From: Deltaproteobacteria bacterium
GTDB lineage: Bacteria > Desulfobacterota > Desulfomonilia > UBA1062
Reading direction: 5' to 3'
Length of the DNA: 64,000 nt
NCBI GenBank assembly: GCA_018433775.1
Contig: JAHDQN010000031.1
Coordinates: 1 to 64,000 of the forward strand
Below the pieces are notes generated by a model, which ran no database searches, had not been told where the DNA came from, and saw only the letters and a list, made by a program, of their open reading frames with translations. The stretch's first letter is position 1; the number at the start of each line of letters is the position of its first letter. Made by a program: the position numbers and the translations under genes. Shown here piece by piece: positions 22,424-30,920 of the stretch.

Positions 22424-23926
22424 ATGATCAAAACTGATGTTGTCATCATCGGAGGCGGCGCTACGGGTTGCGGCATTGCGCGGGACCTCGCCCTGAGGGG
22501 TGTCCACCACTATCTGGTGGAGAAGGGGGACTTCGCCAACGGGGCCACAGGGGCCTGTCACGGGCTGCTGCACAGCGGGGCCCGCTACGCGGTCACCGAT
22601 CCCGAGGCGGCACGGGAGTGCATCGGCGAAAACGCCATCCTGCGCAGGATCGCGCGCAAGTGCGTCGAGACGACCGGCGGGCTCTTCGTGCGGCTGCCCG
22701 GAGACTCCAAGCGCTACCGCGACACCTTCCTGAGCAACTGCGAAGAGGCGGGTATCTCGACCGAGGTGCTCTCGGCGTCGCGGGCGCTCGACCTGGTGCC
22801 CGAGCTCAATCCGTCCATCGAAGAGGCCGTGGTGGTCCCTGACTGCTCCATCGACCCCTTTCGGCTGTGCATGCTCAACGCCTTTACCTCCCGCCACAAG
22901 GGAGGCGGGATCCTGATCCACCACAAGGTGATCGATATCGTCAGGGAGCGGGGCAGGTGCACGGGCGTCAAGGTTCTGGACCGCTTCACCTCCCAGATCA
23001 AGGAGATCCGGGCAAAGATCATCATCAACGCCACCGGCGCGTGGGGGGACACCCTCGCCCGGATGGGCGGAAGCGACGCCCCCATGACCCTGTCCAAGGG
23101 GAGCCTCATCATCTCGAACCACCGGCTCACCAATATGGTGATCAACCGGCTCAGACCCCCCTCGGACGGGGACATCATCGTGCCCAACGAGGCGGTCTGC
23201 CTGGCCGGCACGACCTCCATCCCGGTGGACGACCCGGACGCCGTCGAGGTCGACCCCCGGGAGGTCGATCTGGTGGCGACCCAGGCCGAGCAGATGCTCC
23301 CCCGCTTCGGCACGACCCGCCTGATCAGGGCTTATACCGGAGTTCGCCCGCTGCTGAAGGCCGAGGCCTCGGACAGCCGGAGCATTTCCCGGGGCTTCAA
23401 GATCATCGACCACAAGAACGGCATGTTCAGTATCCTGGGAGGCAAGCTGAGCACCTACCGGCTCATGGCGGAGAAGACCGTGGACGCAGTGGTCAAGGAG
23501 TTCGGGATCAAGGCCCACTGCAAGACCGCGGACATCCCCCTGGACGGGCAGGACGAGCTGAGCGGATACCCCTTGTCCAAACGGCTCAAGGGCATCGACA
23601 ACATCGTCTGCGAGTGCGAGCTCGTGGACAGGGCCCAGGTGGAAAACGCCATCAACAGCCTGGGCATCCAGTATATCGGGGATATCCAGCACCGTACCCG
23701 GCTCGGCATGGGACCGTGCCAGGGCGGCTTCTGCACCTACCGGGCGCTCGGCATCATGCAGGAGACCGGAAGGCTCACCCCCGACGAGTCGATCGAGATC
23801 CTGAAACACTTTCTCCAGCGGCGGTTCCGGGGAATCAGGCCCGCTCTGTGGGGTGATCAGCTCAGGGAGGAGCAGCTCGTGGAGAGCATCTACCTGGGAA
23901 TCCTGAACATGGGGCAGCGGGCGTGA
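22424..23926 (+). CDS. glpA: Anaerobic glycerol-3-phosphate dehydrogenase, subunit A
   Basis: 500 residues. FAD-dependent oxidation of glycerol-3-phosphate to dihydroxyacetone phosphate. The Rossmann motif VVIIGGGATGCGIARDLALRG starts near residue 5. DAO-family segments include GACHGLLHSGARYAV and YTGVRPLL. The C-terminal BFD-like [2Fe-2S] region carries CEC and the CQGGFC pair. The start at 22424 has GAGGA ten bases upstream; in-frame codons before it lie across the predicted promoter. The stop overlaps the glpB start. The full glpABC set indicates electron delivery to the quinone pool. Confidence 0.93.
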   Translation: MIKTDVVIIGGGATGCGIARDLALRGVHHYLVEKGDFANGATGACHGLLHSGARYAVTDPEAARECIGENAILRRIARKCVETTGGLFVRLPGDSKRYRDTFLSNCEEAGISTEVLSASRALDLVPELNPSIEEAVVVPDCSIDPFRLCMLNAFTSRHKGGGILIHHKVIDIVRERGRCTGVKVLDRFTSQIKEIRAKIIINATGAWGDTLARMGGSDAPMTLSKGSLIISNHRLTNMVINRLRPPSDGDIIVPNEAVCLAGTTSIPVDDPDAVEVDPREVDLVATQAEQMLPRFGTTRLIRAYTGVRPLLKAEASDSRSISRGFKIIDHKNGMFSILGGKLSTYRLMAEKTVDAVVKEFGIKAHCKTADIPLDGQDELSGYPLSKRLKGIDNIVCECELVDRAQVENAINSLGIQYIGDIQHRTRLGMGPCQGGFCTYRALGIMQETGRLTPDESIEILKHFLQRRFRGIRPALWGDQLREEQLVESIYLGILNMGQRA

Positions 23927-25119
23927 GCGCATACGGATACGATGCAGTGGTGATCGGCGGCGGGGTCTCGGGGATCATGGCCTCCCTGACGCTCGCATCC
24001 GGGGGGTTCAAAACCGCCCTGGTCTCCCGGGGCGATCCGGTGTGCTGTCTCTCCACCGGATGCATCGACGTGTTCTCCCACAGCGATGAGCCCTTAAGCG
24101 GTATCAGGGCTCTCCTGCCTGACCACCCCTATTCTCTGGTCGGCGAGAAGGGAATCAAGGATGCACTCTCCTTCTTCCTGGAGATCATGGCCGAGGCCGG
24201 GCTCCCCTACGAGGGAGACCCAGGGCGGAACCGGAAGATCCTCACCCCCATCGGGAGCACCAAGAACACCTGCCTCGTGCCCCGGACCATGGCCCACGCC
24301 GACATGCCCCCGGGAGAATATCTCCATGTGATCTCCTTTCAGGGCATCAAGGATTTCTTTCCGAGCTACATCACCTCCCGGCAACGGAATTCGACATATT
24401 CCGTGTATGACGCCGGGGTGCCCACCACGCTCGGCATTGCCGCGCGCTTCGACGATGCATCGTTTCTCGATGCCTTCATCACCTGGCTGCGCGGCCTGGA
24501 GATCCCCCACGACCGGGTGGCCCTACCCGCGGTGCTGGGCACGATCGATCCCGCATCGGTCATGGAGAAGATCTCACGGGCAATCGGCAGGAAGGTGTTC
24601 GAGATTCCCACCCTGCCGCCTTCGGTCCCGGGCCTGAGACTTTTCAGGGCCTTGAAGCGCGTGCTGCAGAGCCGGGGGGTCCATCTCTACTGGGGCAAGG
24701 GGGTCACCAGCGTGGAATGCCAGGGCCGTACCGTCGAGGCCGTGACCCTTGCCACCACGGGCAGGGCCAAGCGGGTCCAGGGAAAGGCCTTCGTGCTGGC
24801 CACCGGGTCTTTCGTGAGCGGGGGGCTCTTCGCGGGCAGGGACTCCGTTCGGGAGACCGTGTTCGATCTGCCGGTGGCCGTACCCGGCGAGCGGAAAGAC
24901 TGGTTCAATACCGACTTCTTTTCCGGAGCCCACGGCATCGAACGGGCCGGCGTGCGGGTGGACGGCTCCTTCAGGCCGGTGGAAACGGACCTCGACAACC
25001 TCTTTGCGTGCGGGAGCATCCTGGCCGAGTGCGAGATCATGAGCCTCCAGTGCGGCCACGGGCTCGCCGTCGCAACCGGAGTGGCTGCGGCCAAGAGCTG
25101 CGCGCAGGGGCTGTCATGA
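23923..25119 (+). CDS. glpB: Anaerobic glycerol-3-phosphate dehydrogenase, subunit B
   Basis: 398 residues from a GTG overlapping the glpA stop. A second flavoprotein of the complex, with DAVVIGGGVSGIMASLTLASGG at the N-terminus and a C-terminal FACGSILAECEIMSLQCGHGLA FAD-binding segment. It is thought to bind FMN/FAD and pass electrons from GlpA towards GlpC. Ends with an ATGA overlap into glpC. Confidence 0.88.
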   Translation: MSAYGYDAVVIGGGVSGIMASLTLASGGFKTALVSRGDPVCCLSTGCIDVFSHSDEPLSGIRALLPDHPYSLVGEKGIKDALSFFLEIMAEAGLPYEGDPGRNRKILTPIGSTKNTCLVPRTMAHADMPPGEYLHVISFQGIKDFFPSYITSRQRNSTYSVYDAGVPTTLGIAARFDDASFLDAFITWLRGLEIPHDRVALPAVLGTIDPASVMEKISRAIGRKVFEIPTLPPSVPGLRLFRALKRVLQSRGVHLYWGKGVTSVECQGRTVEAVTLATTGRAKRVQGKAFVLATGSFVSGGLFAGRDSVRETVFDLPVAVPGERKDWFNTDFFSGAHGIERAGVRVDGSFRPVETDLDNLFACGSILAECEIMSLQCGHGLAVATGVAAAKSCAQGLS

Positions 25120-26336
25120 CGACCTTCGAACACTGCGTGAGATGCACCCTGTGCGTCGAAAACTGCCCGGTGTTCAAGGTGAACCCGGCGTTCCCGGGGC
25201 CCAAGCAGGCCGGTCCCGACGCCCAGCGGTTCCGTCTGGACGGCGAGCGTTCCGTGGACGACTGGGTGAAGCTCTGCTGCCAGTGCCAGCGCTGCCAGGT
25301 TGCGTGCCCCTACGGGGTGAACGTCTCCGAGATCATCCTGAAGGCCCAGCTCAAGTACAGCCGCGAGCACATGAGCCCCTTTACCGCCCATCTCTTTGCC
25401 AACACCTATCACCTGGGGAAGCTGGGCGCGCTTGCCGCGCCCATCACCAATGCGGTGACCTCATCGGGCGCGGCCCGGAAGGTTATGGGCGTTCTCGGTC
25501 TCGCCACCAATCTGCCCATGCCCGAGTACCGGTTCCTCACCCTGAACAGGGGAAGGCGGCGAAAGGGCAAAAGGAGATCCAGCCGGAAGGTGGTTTTCTT
25601 CCACGGGTGCTACCTGGGCTTCAACCGCCCCGATATCGGACGGGGTATCCGGGATCTGCTTGCCGGTCTCGGGTGCCGGGTGGCCATCCCCAGCCAGACC
25701 TGCTGCGGGCTGCCCGCCCTGGGCAACTCAGACCTGGAGATCGCGAAGAAGTTCGCCCGGAAAAACGCCCGGATGCTGGTGGAGTACATCGACCGGGGCT
25801 ACCAGGTGGTATATGCATGCACCTCCTGCGGGCTCACCCTGGTGCACGATTACCCGGAGGTGCTGGAGCTGCCCGAAGGCAGAAAGATCGCGGAGAACAC
25901 CTACAACGTGCACGAGGTGATCCTCGACCTTCTGGAGAATGACGGCTGCAGCGTGGAGTTCGGCGAGGTGGACCGGACGATCGCCTACCACATCCCCTGC
26001 CACCTGAAGGCACTGGGGATCGGATATCCCGCCGCCGGCGTTTTCGAGAGGATACCGGGGCTCAGGACGACGATCCTGGATGACCACTGCTGCGGGCTCG
26101 CGGGCAGCTACGGGTTCAAGAAGAAAAACCAGCAGACAGCGGAGAAGCTCGGCACCATAGCCGCCTCCGCCATAAAGGCACTGGAGCCGGACGCCCTGAT
26201 CAGCGACTGCGGGGCGTGCAGGATGCAGCTCGGCCACTACACGGGGCTGCCTGCCCTGGACCCGTCCGAGGTCATCATCGCATCGCTGGAAAAAGGCGCT
26301 TCAAAGAAATCGAGAGGAAAAAGGAGAATACCGTGA
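25116..26336 (+). CDS. glpC: Anaerobic glycerol-3-phosphate dehydrogenase, iron-sulfur subunit C
   Basis: 406 residues from the ATG at 25116 (overlaps glpB stop). Two 4Fe-4S clusters are marked by CVRCTLCVENCPV and CCQCQRCQVACPYG. Two CCG domains follow (CYLGFNRPDIGRG ... CCGLPALGN and PCHLKALG ... CCGLAGSYG), as in heterodisulfide-reductase-like electron carriers. Connects the dehydrogenase to the membrane quinone pool. Its stop overlaps the transketolase start. Confidence 0.92.
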   Translation: MTTFEHCVRCTLCVENCPVFKVNPAFPGPKQAGPDAQRFRLDGERSVDDWVKLCCQCQRCQVACPYGVNVSEIILKAQLKYSREHMSPFTAHLFANTYHLGKLGALAAPITNAVTSSGAARKVMGVLGLATNLPMPEYRFLTLNRGRRRKGKRRSSRKVVFFHGCYLGFNRPDIGRGIRDLLAGLGCRVAIPSQTCCGLPALGNSDLEIAKKFARKNARMLVEYIDRGYQVVYACTSCGLTLVHDYPEVLELPEGRKIAENTYNVHEVILDLLENDGCSVEFGEVDRTIAYHIPCHLKALGIGYPAAGVFERIPGLRTTILDDHCCGLAGSYGFKKKNQQTAEKLGTIAASAIKALEPDALISDCGACRMQLGHYTGLPALDPSEVIIASLEKGASKKSRGKRRIP

Positions 26337-28216
26337 TAAAAGATCTGACACCCGAGATGATCCGGGAGCTCACCGTCAAGGCCCGCAAGTCCAGGGCCGA
26401 CATCGTCGCCATGACTCACCTGGCCGCCTCCGGCCATCCGGGCGGTTCCATGTCGTCCATTGATATTTACACCCTGCTCTACCACATTATTAGTATGGAT
26501 ACGGATAAGGTGGTGATTTCCCACGGCCATACCTCGCCCGCCGTCTACTCCGCCCTGGCGAGGAAGGGGCTCTTCTCTCCGAAGGAGGCGATCAAGGGCT
26601 TCCGCCGGGTGGGCAGCATCTTCGAAGGGCATGTGGAGATCACGGTCCCGGGCGTGCCCTGGGGCACGGGCAACCTGGGCCAGGGGCTCTCCGTGGCGTG
26701 CGGATACGCCGTGGCGGCGCGCGTGAAGGGCCGGCCCATGGACTGCTTCGTGGTCACGGGAGACGGCGAGCAGCAGAAAGGACAGATCAGCGAGGCCAGG
26801 AGGTTCATCGCCAAGTACGGGCTGAACAACGTCACGGTCATCATCGACAACAATGAGCTGCAAATCTCGGGCAGCAGGACCGAGGTCATGCCCCAGAACT
26901 TCAGGGCCGAGTACGAGGCGGCGGGCTTTTGCGTGCTGGAGGCGGACGGCCACGACTACGCCTCGCTCTATGCCGCGATCCGACAGGCCGCGGATGACCG
27001 GGAGGCCCCGTACGCGATCATCGCCCACACCGTCATGGGAAAGGGTGTGAGCTTCATGGAGAACAAGGCCGACTTCCACGGCAGGCCTCTGAACAAGGCG
27101 GAGATGGAGCAGGCCCTCCCCGAGCTGGATCTCGACTGGCCCATGACCGAGCTGGAAGGCCTGCGCAAGGAGCCCATCGATGAGGCGATCCCCAATAAGG
27201 ACGTCCCCTGGCCTTTCCCCCAGGTGAATCCCGGCATGAGCAGGCTCTACGAAAAAACCGTGTCCACCGACAACCGTTCCGCCCTTGGCCGGGCTCTGCT
27301 GGAAGTGGCGCAGGCCAGCCCCAGCGTGCCGTTCACGGTGTTCGACTGCGATCTGGCCGGCTCGGTGAAAACCGACGCCTTTGCCAAGGCGTTTCCTCAG
27401 AACTTCTTCCAGGCGGGCATTGCCGAGCACCATACCGCAGCCATGGCCGGAGCCGCCTCCACCCAGGGCGTGGTGAGCGTGTTCGCGGACTTCGGGATAT
27501 TCGCCGTGGACGAGACCTATAACCAGCAGCGGCTCAACGCCATCAACGAGTCGCACCTGAAGCTCTTCTGCACCCACCTGGGCATCGACGTGGGGGAGGA
27601 CGGCAAGACCCACCAGTGCATCGACTACCTAGGCCTGCTCCGCAACCTTCAAGGGCTCAAGGTAGTCATCCCCGTGGACCCCAACGAAACCGATCTCGCT
27701 GCCCGGTGGGCCCTGAGCAGCCCGGGCAACTGCATGATCGGGGTGGGGAGGTCCAAGACCCCGGTCCTGACCGACCTGGAAGGCAACGAGTATTTCGCGG
27801 GCAAAGACTTCGTCTATGGCCGGTCCCACCATCTGCGGCCCGGCACGCAGGCCACCCTGTTTTCCCTGGGCGCCATGAGCGCCACGGCCGTCAAGACCTG
27901 GGAGCTGCTCAAGGAGAAAGGAGTCAGCGTCGAGGTGGTGGGAGTTTCGTGCCCCTTTGCCCTGGACGTCCGTGAGGTCCGCGAAGCGTCCGCACGGGGG
28001 CCGGTATTCGTGATCGAGGATCATCTGACCATATCCGGGCTCGCGGCCCAGATTGCCTTTACCGCGGCCACGGCAGCCGTTGCCCTTGATCTGATCCCCA
28101 TGGGGGTGCGTGGATTCCCGCCTTCCGGCCCTTCTCTGTCGTGCTTCCAGTGCTTCGATCTTCATCCCGAAGGTCTGGCAAGCGTTATTTCTCTGAAACT
28201 AAAGGAGATGCTATGA
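26333..28216 (+). CDS. tkt: Transketolase (single-chain)
   Basis: 627 residues from a GTG overlapping the glpC stop, with AAGGAG upstream. The TPP-binding signature is GDGEQQKGQ with a downstream Asn pair (IIDNNELQ). The substrate and cofactor histidines are in ASGHPGG and SHGHTSP. The second half has the catalytic-Glu segment QAGIAEHHTAAMAG. Moves two-carbon ketol units between sugar phosphates. Both halves are present, unlike split archaeal enzymes. Being welded into the glpABC operon suggests triose phosphate from glycerol is fed directly into pentose or sedoheptulose phosphates (inference). A related ketol transferase activity is an alternative. Confidence 0.9.
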   Translation: MIKDLTPEMIRELTVKARKSRADIVAMTHLAASGHPGGSMSSIDIYTLLYHIISMDTDKVVISHGHTSPAVYSALARKGLFSPKEAIKGFRRVGSIFEGHVEITVPGVPWGTGNLGQGLSVACGYAVAARVKGRPMDCFVVTGDGEQQKGQISEARRFIAKYGLNNVTVIIDNNELQISGSRTEVMPQNFRAEYEAAGFCVLEADGHDYASLYAAIRQAADDREAPYAIIAHTVMGKGVSFMENKADFHGRPLNKAEMEQALPELDLDWPMTELEGLRKEPIDEAIPNKDVPWPFPQVNPGMSRLYEKTVSTDNRSALGRALLEVAQASPSVPFTVFDCDLAGSVKTDAFAKAFPQNFFQAGIAEHHTAAMAGAASTQGVVSVFADFGIFAVDETYNQQRLNAINESHLKLFCTHLGIDVGEDGKTHQCIDYLGLLRNLQGLKVVIPVDPNETDLAARWALSSPGNCMIGVGRSKTPVLTDLEGNEYFAGKDFVYGRSHHLRPGTQATLFSLGAMSATAVKTWELLKEKGVSVEVVGVSCPFALDVREVREASARGPVFVIEDHLTISGLAAQIAFTAATAAVALDLIPMGVRGFPPSGPSLSCFQCFDLHPEGLASVISLKLKEML

Positions 28217-28539
28217 AAAAAGCATTCGTGACCATGGCCCTTGTCCTGTCCCTGTTCGTCCTTCCCGGTACGTCCAACGCCCAGTCGTCGCTGGAGGTGG
28301 TGCTCTGGGATTCCCTGCTGGGGGCCGGGATCGGCGCGCTGGTAGGGGCGGCGACACTCGCGTTCATGGACCACCCCGGAGACCACCTGGAGCGCGTCGC
28401 CCAGGGGGCGAGCGTCGGGCTCATCGGCGGTATCGCCTTCGGATTCTACGAGATATCGCCCGTGTTCTACTCATCCGTGGACCCTTCGGGGAACAGGGAG
28501 CGGGTTTACGGTCTCCGGGTAGCGGTACCGCTGAAATAG
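28213..28539 (+). CDS. Small exported glycine-zipper protein
   Basis: 108 residues. The ATG overlaps the transketolase stop (ATGA), so it is translated as part of the glp-tkt operon. A signal peptide (MKKAFVTMALVLSLFVLPGTSNA) is followed by a glycine-zipper hydrophobic segment, SLLGAGIGALVGAATLAF, then a second one, GASVGLIGGIAFGF. Function unknown. A paralogous protein is encoded at 28899-29216. Confidence 0.75.
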   Translation: MKKAFVTMALVLSLFVLPGTSNAQSSLEVVLWDSLLGAGIGALVGAATLAFMDHPGDHLERVAQGASVGLIGGIAFGFYEISPVFYSSVDPSGNRERVYGLRVAVPLK

Positions 28540-28898
28540 CGGCTGAACCAAACCCCCGGGACAAGCCCCGAAGATGTGCTGAACGAAACTCTGCGGGGCG
28601 GAAAGGGAGGATTATCTTTTTCGCCCTGCGGCATCTGCCCGGCCTCGGATCATGGGAGACTCCCTCCTGCACGGCAACGAGCGGGGCGGAACTTTAGGAT
28701 TCCGCGGTCTCGAACAGAGGCGGGCGGTCACATGACCGCCCCTCAGTGAAACGGACCCGCCATCTATGGCGTTGAGCGGAGAAAAACCAGCCCTCAGGAG
28801 CTCCGAGCGAAGGAGGGCATACTGATCCCTTGAACATCCTCACCTGAAGGAACTTCATCAAAAGGGACTTTCGCCTGTACAAGGCCAGGAGGCTCGAG
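28540..28898. other. Spacer between the two glycine-zipper genes
   Basis: About 360 bp with no supportable gene. It holds a perfect 8-bp hairpin (28722-28741) and no recognisable promoter. Whether it separates two transcripts is unclear. Confidence 0.4.
28722..28741 (+). terminator. Perfect hairpin downstream of glp-tkt operon, no U-tract
   Basis: GGGCGGTC and GACCGCCC form an 8-bp stem with loop ACAT. No T-run follows, so termination would be weak or Rho-assisted; it may instead be an RNA-stabilising or processing structure. Confidence 0.35.
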
Positions 28899-29216
28899 AT
28901 GAAGAAGATCGTTGTTTCGCTCTGTATCATGCTCGCCCTGATCGGGTATCCCTGCGCGTCGTCTGCCGCGCACTCCAAGGCGGGTGCACTGGTGACGACC
29001 TCCCTTCTGGGCGCCAGCATGGGTATCCTGGTAGGTGCCATGGTGGCCGCCTTTGCCAGCAGCTCCGATGCCGGACCGATACTCATCGGTGCGGGAGTGG
29101 GCCTGGGCCTGGGATTTCTCCTGGCCCTCTTCACTCCGGCTCAGGAGGGCCAGGCTCACGCTGTATCCGAACAGCCAGGAGAGCCGCCTGAAACCCTCCG
29201 GACCCTTTCCCCCTGA
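28899..29216 (+). CDS. Small exported glycine-zipper protein, paralogue
   Basis: 105 residues, start preceded by AGGAGG. A signal peptide (MKKIVVSLCIMLALIGYPCASSAA) is followed by SLLGASMGILVGAMVAAF, which matches the zipper of the protein at 28213 (SLLGAGIGALVGAATLAF) position by position. A second Gly-rich helix, GAGVGLGLGFLLALF, and a short polar tail follow. Probably an inner- or outer-membrane-associated small protein. Function unknown. Confidence 0.72.
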   Translation: MKKIVVSLCIMLALIGYPCASSAAHSKAGALVTTSLLGASMGILVGAMVAAFASSSDAGPILIGAGVGLGLGFLLALFTPAQEGQAHAVSEQPGEPPETLRTLSP

Positions 29217-29318
29217 GCAGGACGGAAAGACTGCCGGGTACGCTCCACTCTCCGGAAACCTCCGGTCTGCAATGCGTTCCGGTCCGCCCTCTCCCGGCGC
29301 AAGGGCCGTGATCCCTTC

Positions 29319-30428
29319 TCAGCACCCGAGCTTTTTGTCAAGCTGGATGGTCTTGGTCAGGGCGTTGATCTCGTGGTGCCGCTTGAACGCCAGATCGATG
29401 AGGGCGGTGATGAGATCGGTATAAGAAATGCCGCTCGCCTCCCAGAGCTTGGGATACATGGATATGCTCGTGAACCCCGGGATGGTATTGATCTCGTTCA
29501 CGAAATATTCACCCTGCGAGACGAGGAAGTCCACCCTGGCCATGCCGCTGCCGCCGATGGCCGCAAAGGCGTCCACCGCGGCGAACCGGATGTCCTCGAT
29601 GAGCGCCTTGCCGAGCCCGGCAGGGATGATGAGCTCGGAGGCACCGTCCACATATTTGGCGTCGAAGTCGTAGAACTCCCTGCACGGAACGACCTGCCCC
29701 GGAACGGACGCCCTGGGCTCGTTGTTCCCCAGGACCGCCACCTCAACTTCCAGCGGGTTTTCCACCGCCTCCTCCACGACCACCTTGGTGCTGTAGCGCA
29801 AAGCCAGATCGATTCCGGAGATCATCTCGTCCACGGAGCCCGCCTTGGTGATTCCGATGCTCGAGCCCATGGTGGCCGGTTTCACGAACAGGGGAAATTT
29901 CAGCGTCTCGGAGATCTCCTTCAAGACCTCGGCCTTGTCGGTAGCCCACATCCACGCGGTCATGCTCACGCCCTTGACCACGGGCAGGCCCCGCTGGGCC
30001 AGCACCCGCTTGGTCATATCCTTGTCCATGGCAATGGCGCTGGACATGGTGTCGCACCCCACATAGGGTATGCCGGAGAGCTCCATGAGCCCCTGCATGG
30101 TACCGTCCTCGCCCCGGGGGCCGTGCAGGACCGGAAAGACGGCATCGACCTCGATGAGCCCGCCCGATTCCAGCGACAGGAAACCCCTGCGCTGGGCATC
30201 GGTGGAGAGGATCACCTGCTCGACATCATGGATCTGCCCGGTCTCCAGGAGATCGAAGGCCCCTGTCCCCAGATACCAGCTCCCGTTCTTGTCGATCGCC
30301 ACCAGAACCGGCTCGAACCGCTCTCCATCGATGCTGCGGGTCACCGACCGCGCAGACACCACCGACACGTCGTGCTCGGCGGACACCCCGCCGAACAGTA
30401 TGGCCACAGTCTGTTTCTCAGATTTCAA
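29319..30428 (-). CDS. ddl: D-alanine--D-alanine ligase
   Basis: About 369 residues. Makes the D-Ala-D-Ala dipeptide of peptidoglycan. ATP-grasp motifs: AILFGGVSAEHDVSVVSA, VFPVLHGPRGEDGTMQGLME, the ATP-lysine region PLFVKPATMGSSIGITKA, and GSGMARVDFLVSQGEYFVNEINTIPGF. I prefer the TTG at 30428 because it gives the family-typical N-terminus (MKSEKQTVAILFGG) with a GAGAGG site; an ATG at 30458 would add ten residues. The start region overlaps the 3' end of the upstream phosphoesterase gene. Confidence 0.93.
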   Translation of the reverse strand: MKSEKQTVAILFGGVSAEHDVSVVSARSVTRSIDGERFEPVLVAIDKNGSWYLGTGAFDLLETGQIHDVEQVILSTDAQRRGFLSLESGGLIEVDAVFPVLHGPRGEDGTMQGLMELSGIPYVGCDTMSSAIAMDKDMTKRVLAQRGLPVVKGVSMTAWMWATDKAEVLKEISETLKFPLFVKPATMGSSIGITKAGSVDEMISGIDLALRYSTKVVVEEAVENPLEVEVAVLGNNEPRASVPGQVVPCREFYDFDAKYVDGASELIIPAGLGKALIEDIRFAAVDAFAAIGGSGMARVDFLVSQGEYFVNEINTIPGFTSISMYPKLWEASGISYTDLITALIDLAFKRHHEINALTKTIQLDKKLGC

Positions 30429-30888
30429 TTTCTTCCACCTCTCTTGTCTTCGTGTCATAGAGCGCGCAGGTCTTCTCTCCCACCAGGACTCCGGAAAGCG
30501 ACCCCGGATTCACGACGAGCATGTTCTGCCTGCGCGTTATCTCTCTGATATGGGTATGCCCGTAGACCAGCACATCCACCCGGGACGGGTCAATGAGGTC
30601 GTTGATGAAAGGCTCGTGAAAGATCACCACGGACTGTCCGTCCACCACGACGTGCCGGGGCGCGGGGGCGATGTCCAGGGTCCGCGAGAGAACGACACGG
30701 TCACCGTCGTTGTTGCCGAACACCGCTGCATGGTCGATCCCCGATTCCCTGATGATCCGCGCGATGAAGGGCGAGCACAGGTCTCCGGCATGGATGAGAA
30801 ACCCGCAGCCGCGCTCCTTCATGATCGCCACGGCCTGCTCCACCGCAGGGATATCGTCGTGTGAATCCGATACGATTCCGACCTTCAC
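30418..30888 (-). CDS. YfcE/MJ0936-type metallophosphoesterase
   Basis: 156 residues. Calcineurin-like dimetal site: GIVSDSHDD (D8, H10), HAGDL (D36), FGNNDGD, HEP and GHTH. This short family hydrolyses phosphodiesters in vitro; the natural substrate is unknown. Its end overlaps the ddl start by about 11 bp, so the two are co-transcribed. Starts 33 bp downstream of apgM. Confidence 0.88.
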   Translation of the reverse strand: MKVGIVSDSHDDIPAVEQAVAIMKERGCGFLIHAGDLCSPFIARIIRESGIDHAAVFGNNDGDRVVLSRTLDIAPAPRHVVVDGQSVVIFHEPFINDLIDPSRVDVLVYGHTHIREITRRQNMLVVNPGSLSGVLVGEKTCALYDTKTREVEEIEI

Positions 30889-30920
30889 CTTTCTTCAGCA
30901 CCCCTCCTTTTCAGGCTCCG

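Noticed and set aside
22160-23932. 590-codon minus-strand ORF opposite glpA
   Set aside because: It spans the glpA gene and its promoter in antisense, has low complexity and no motifs.
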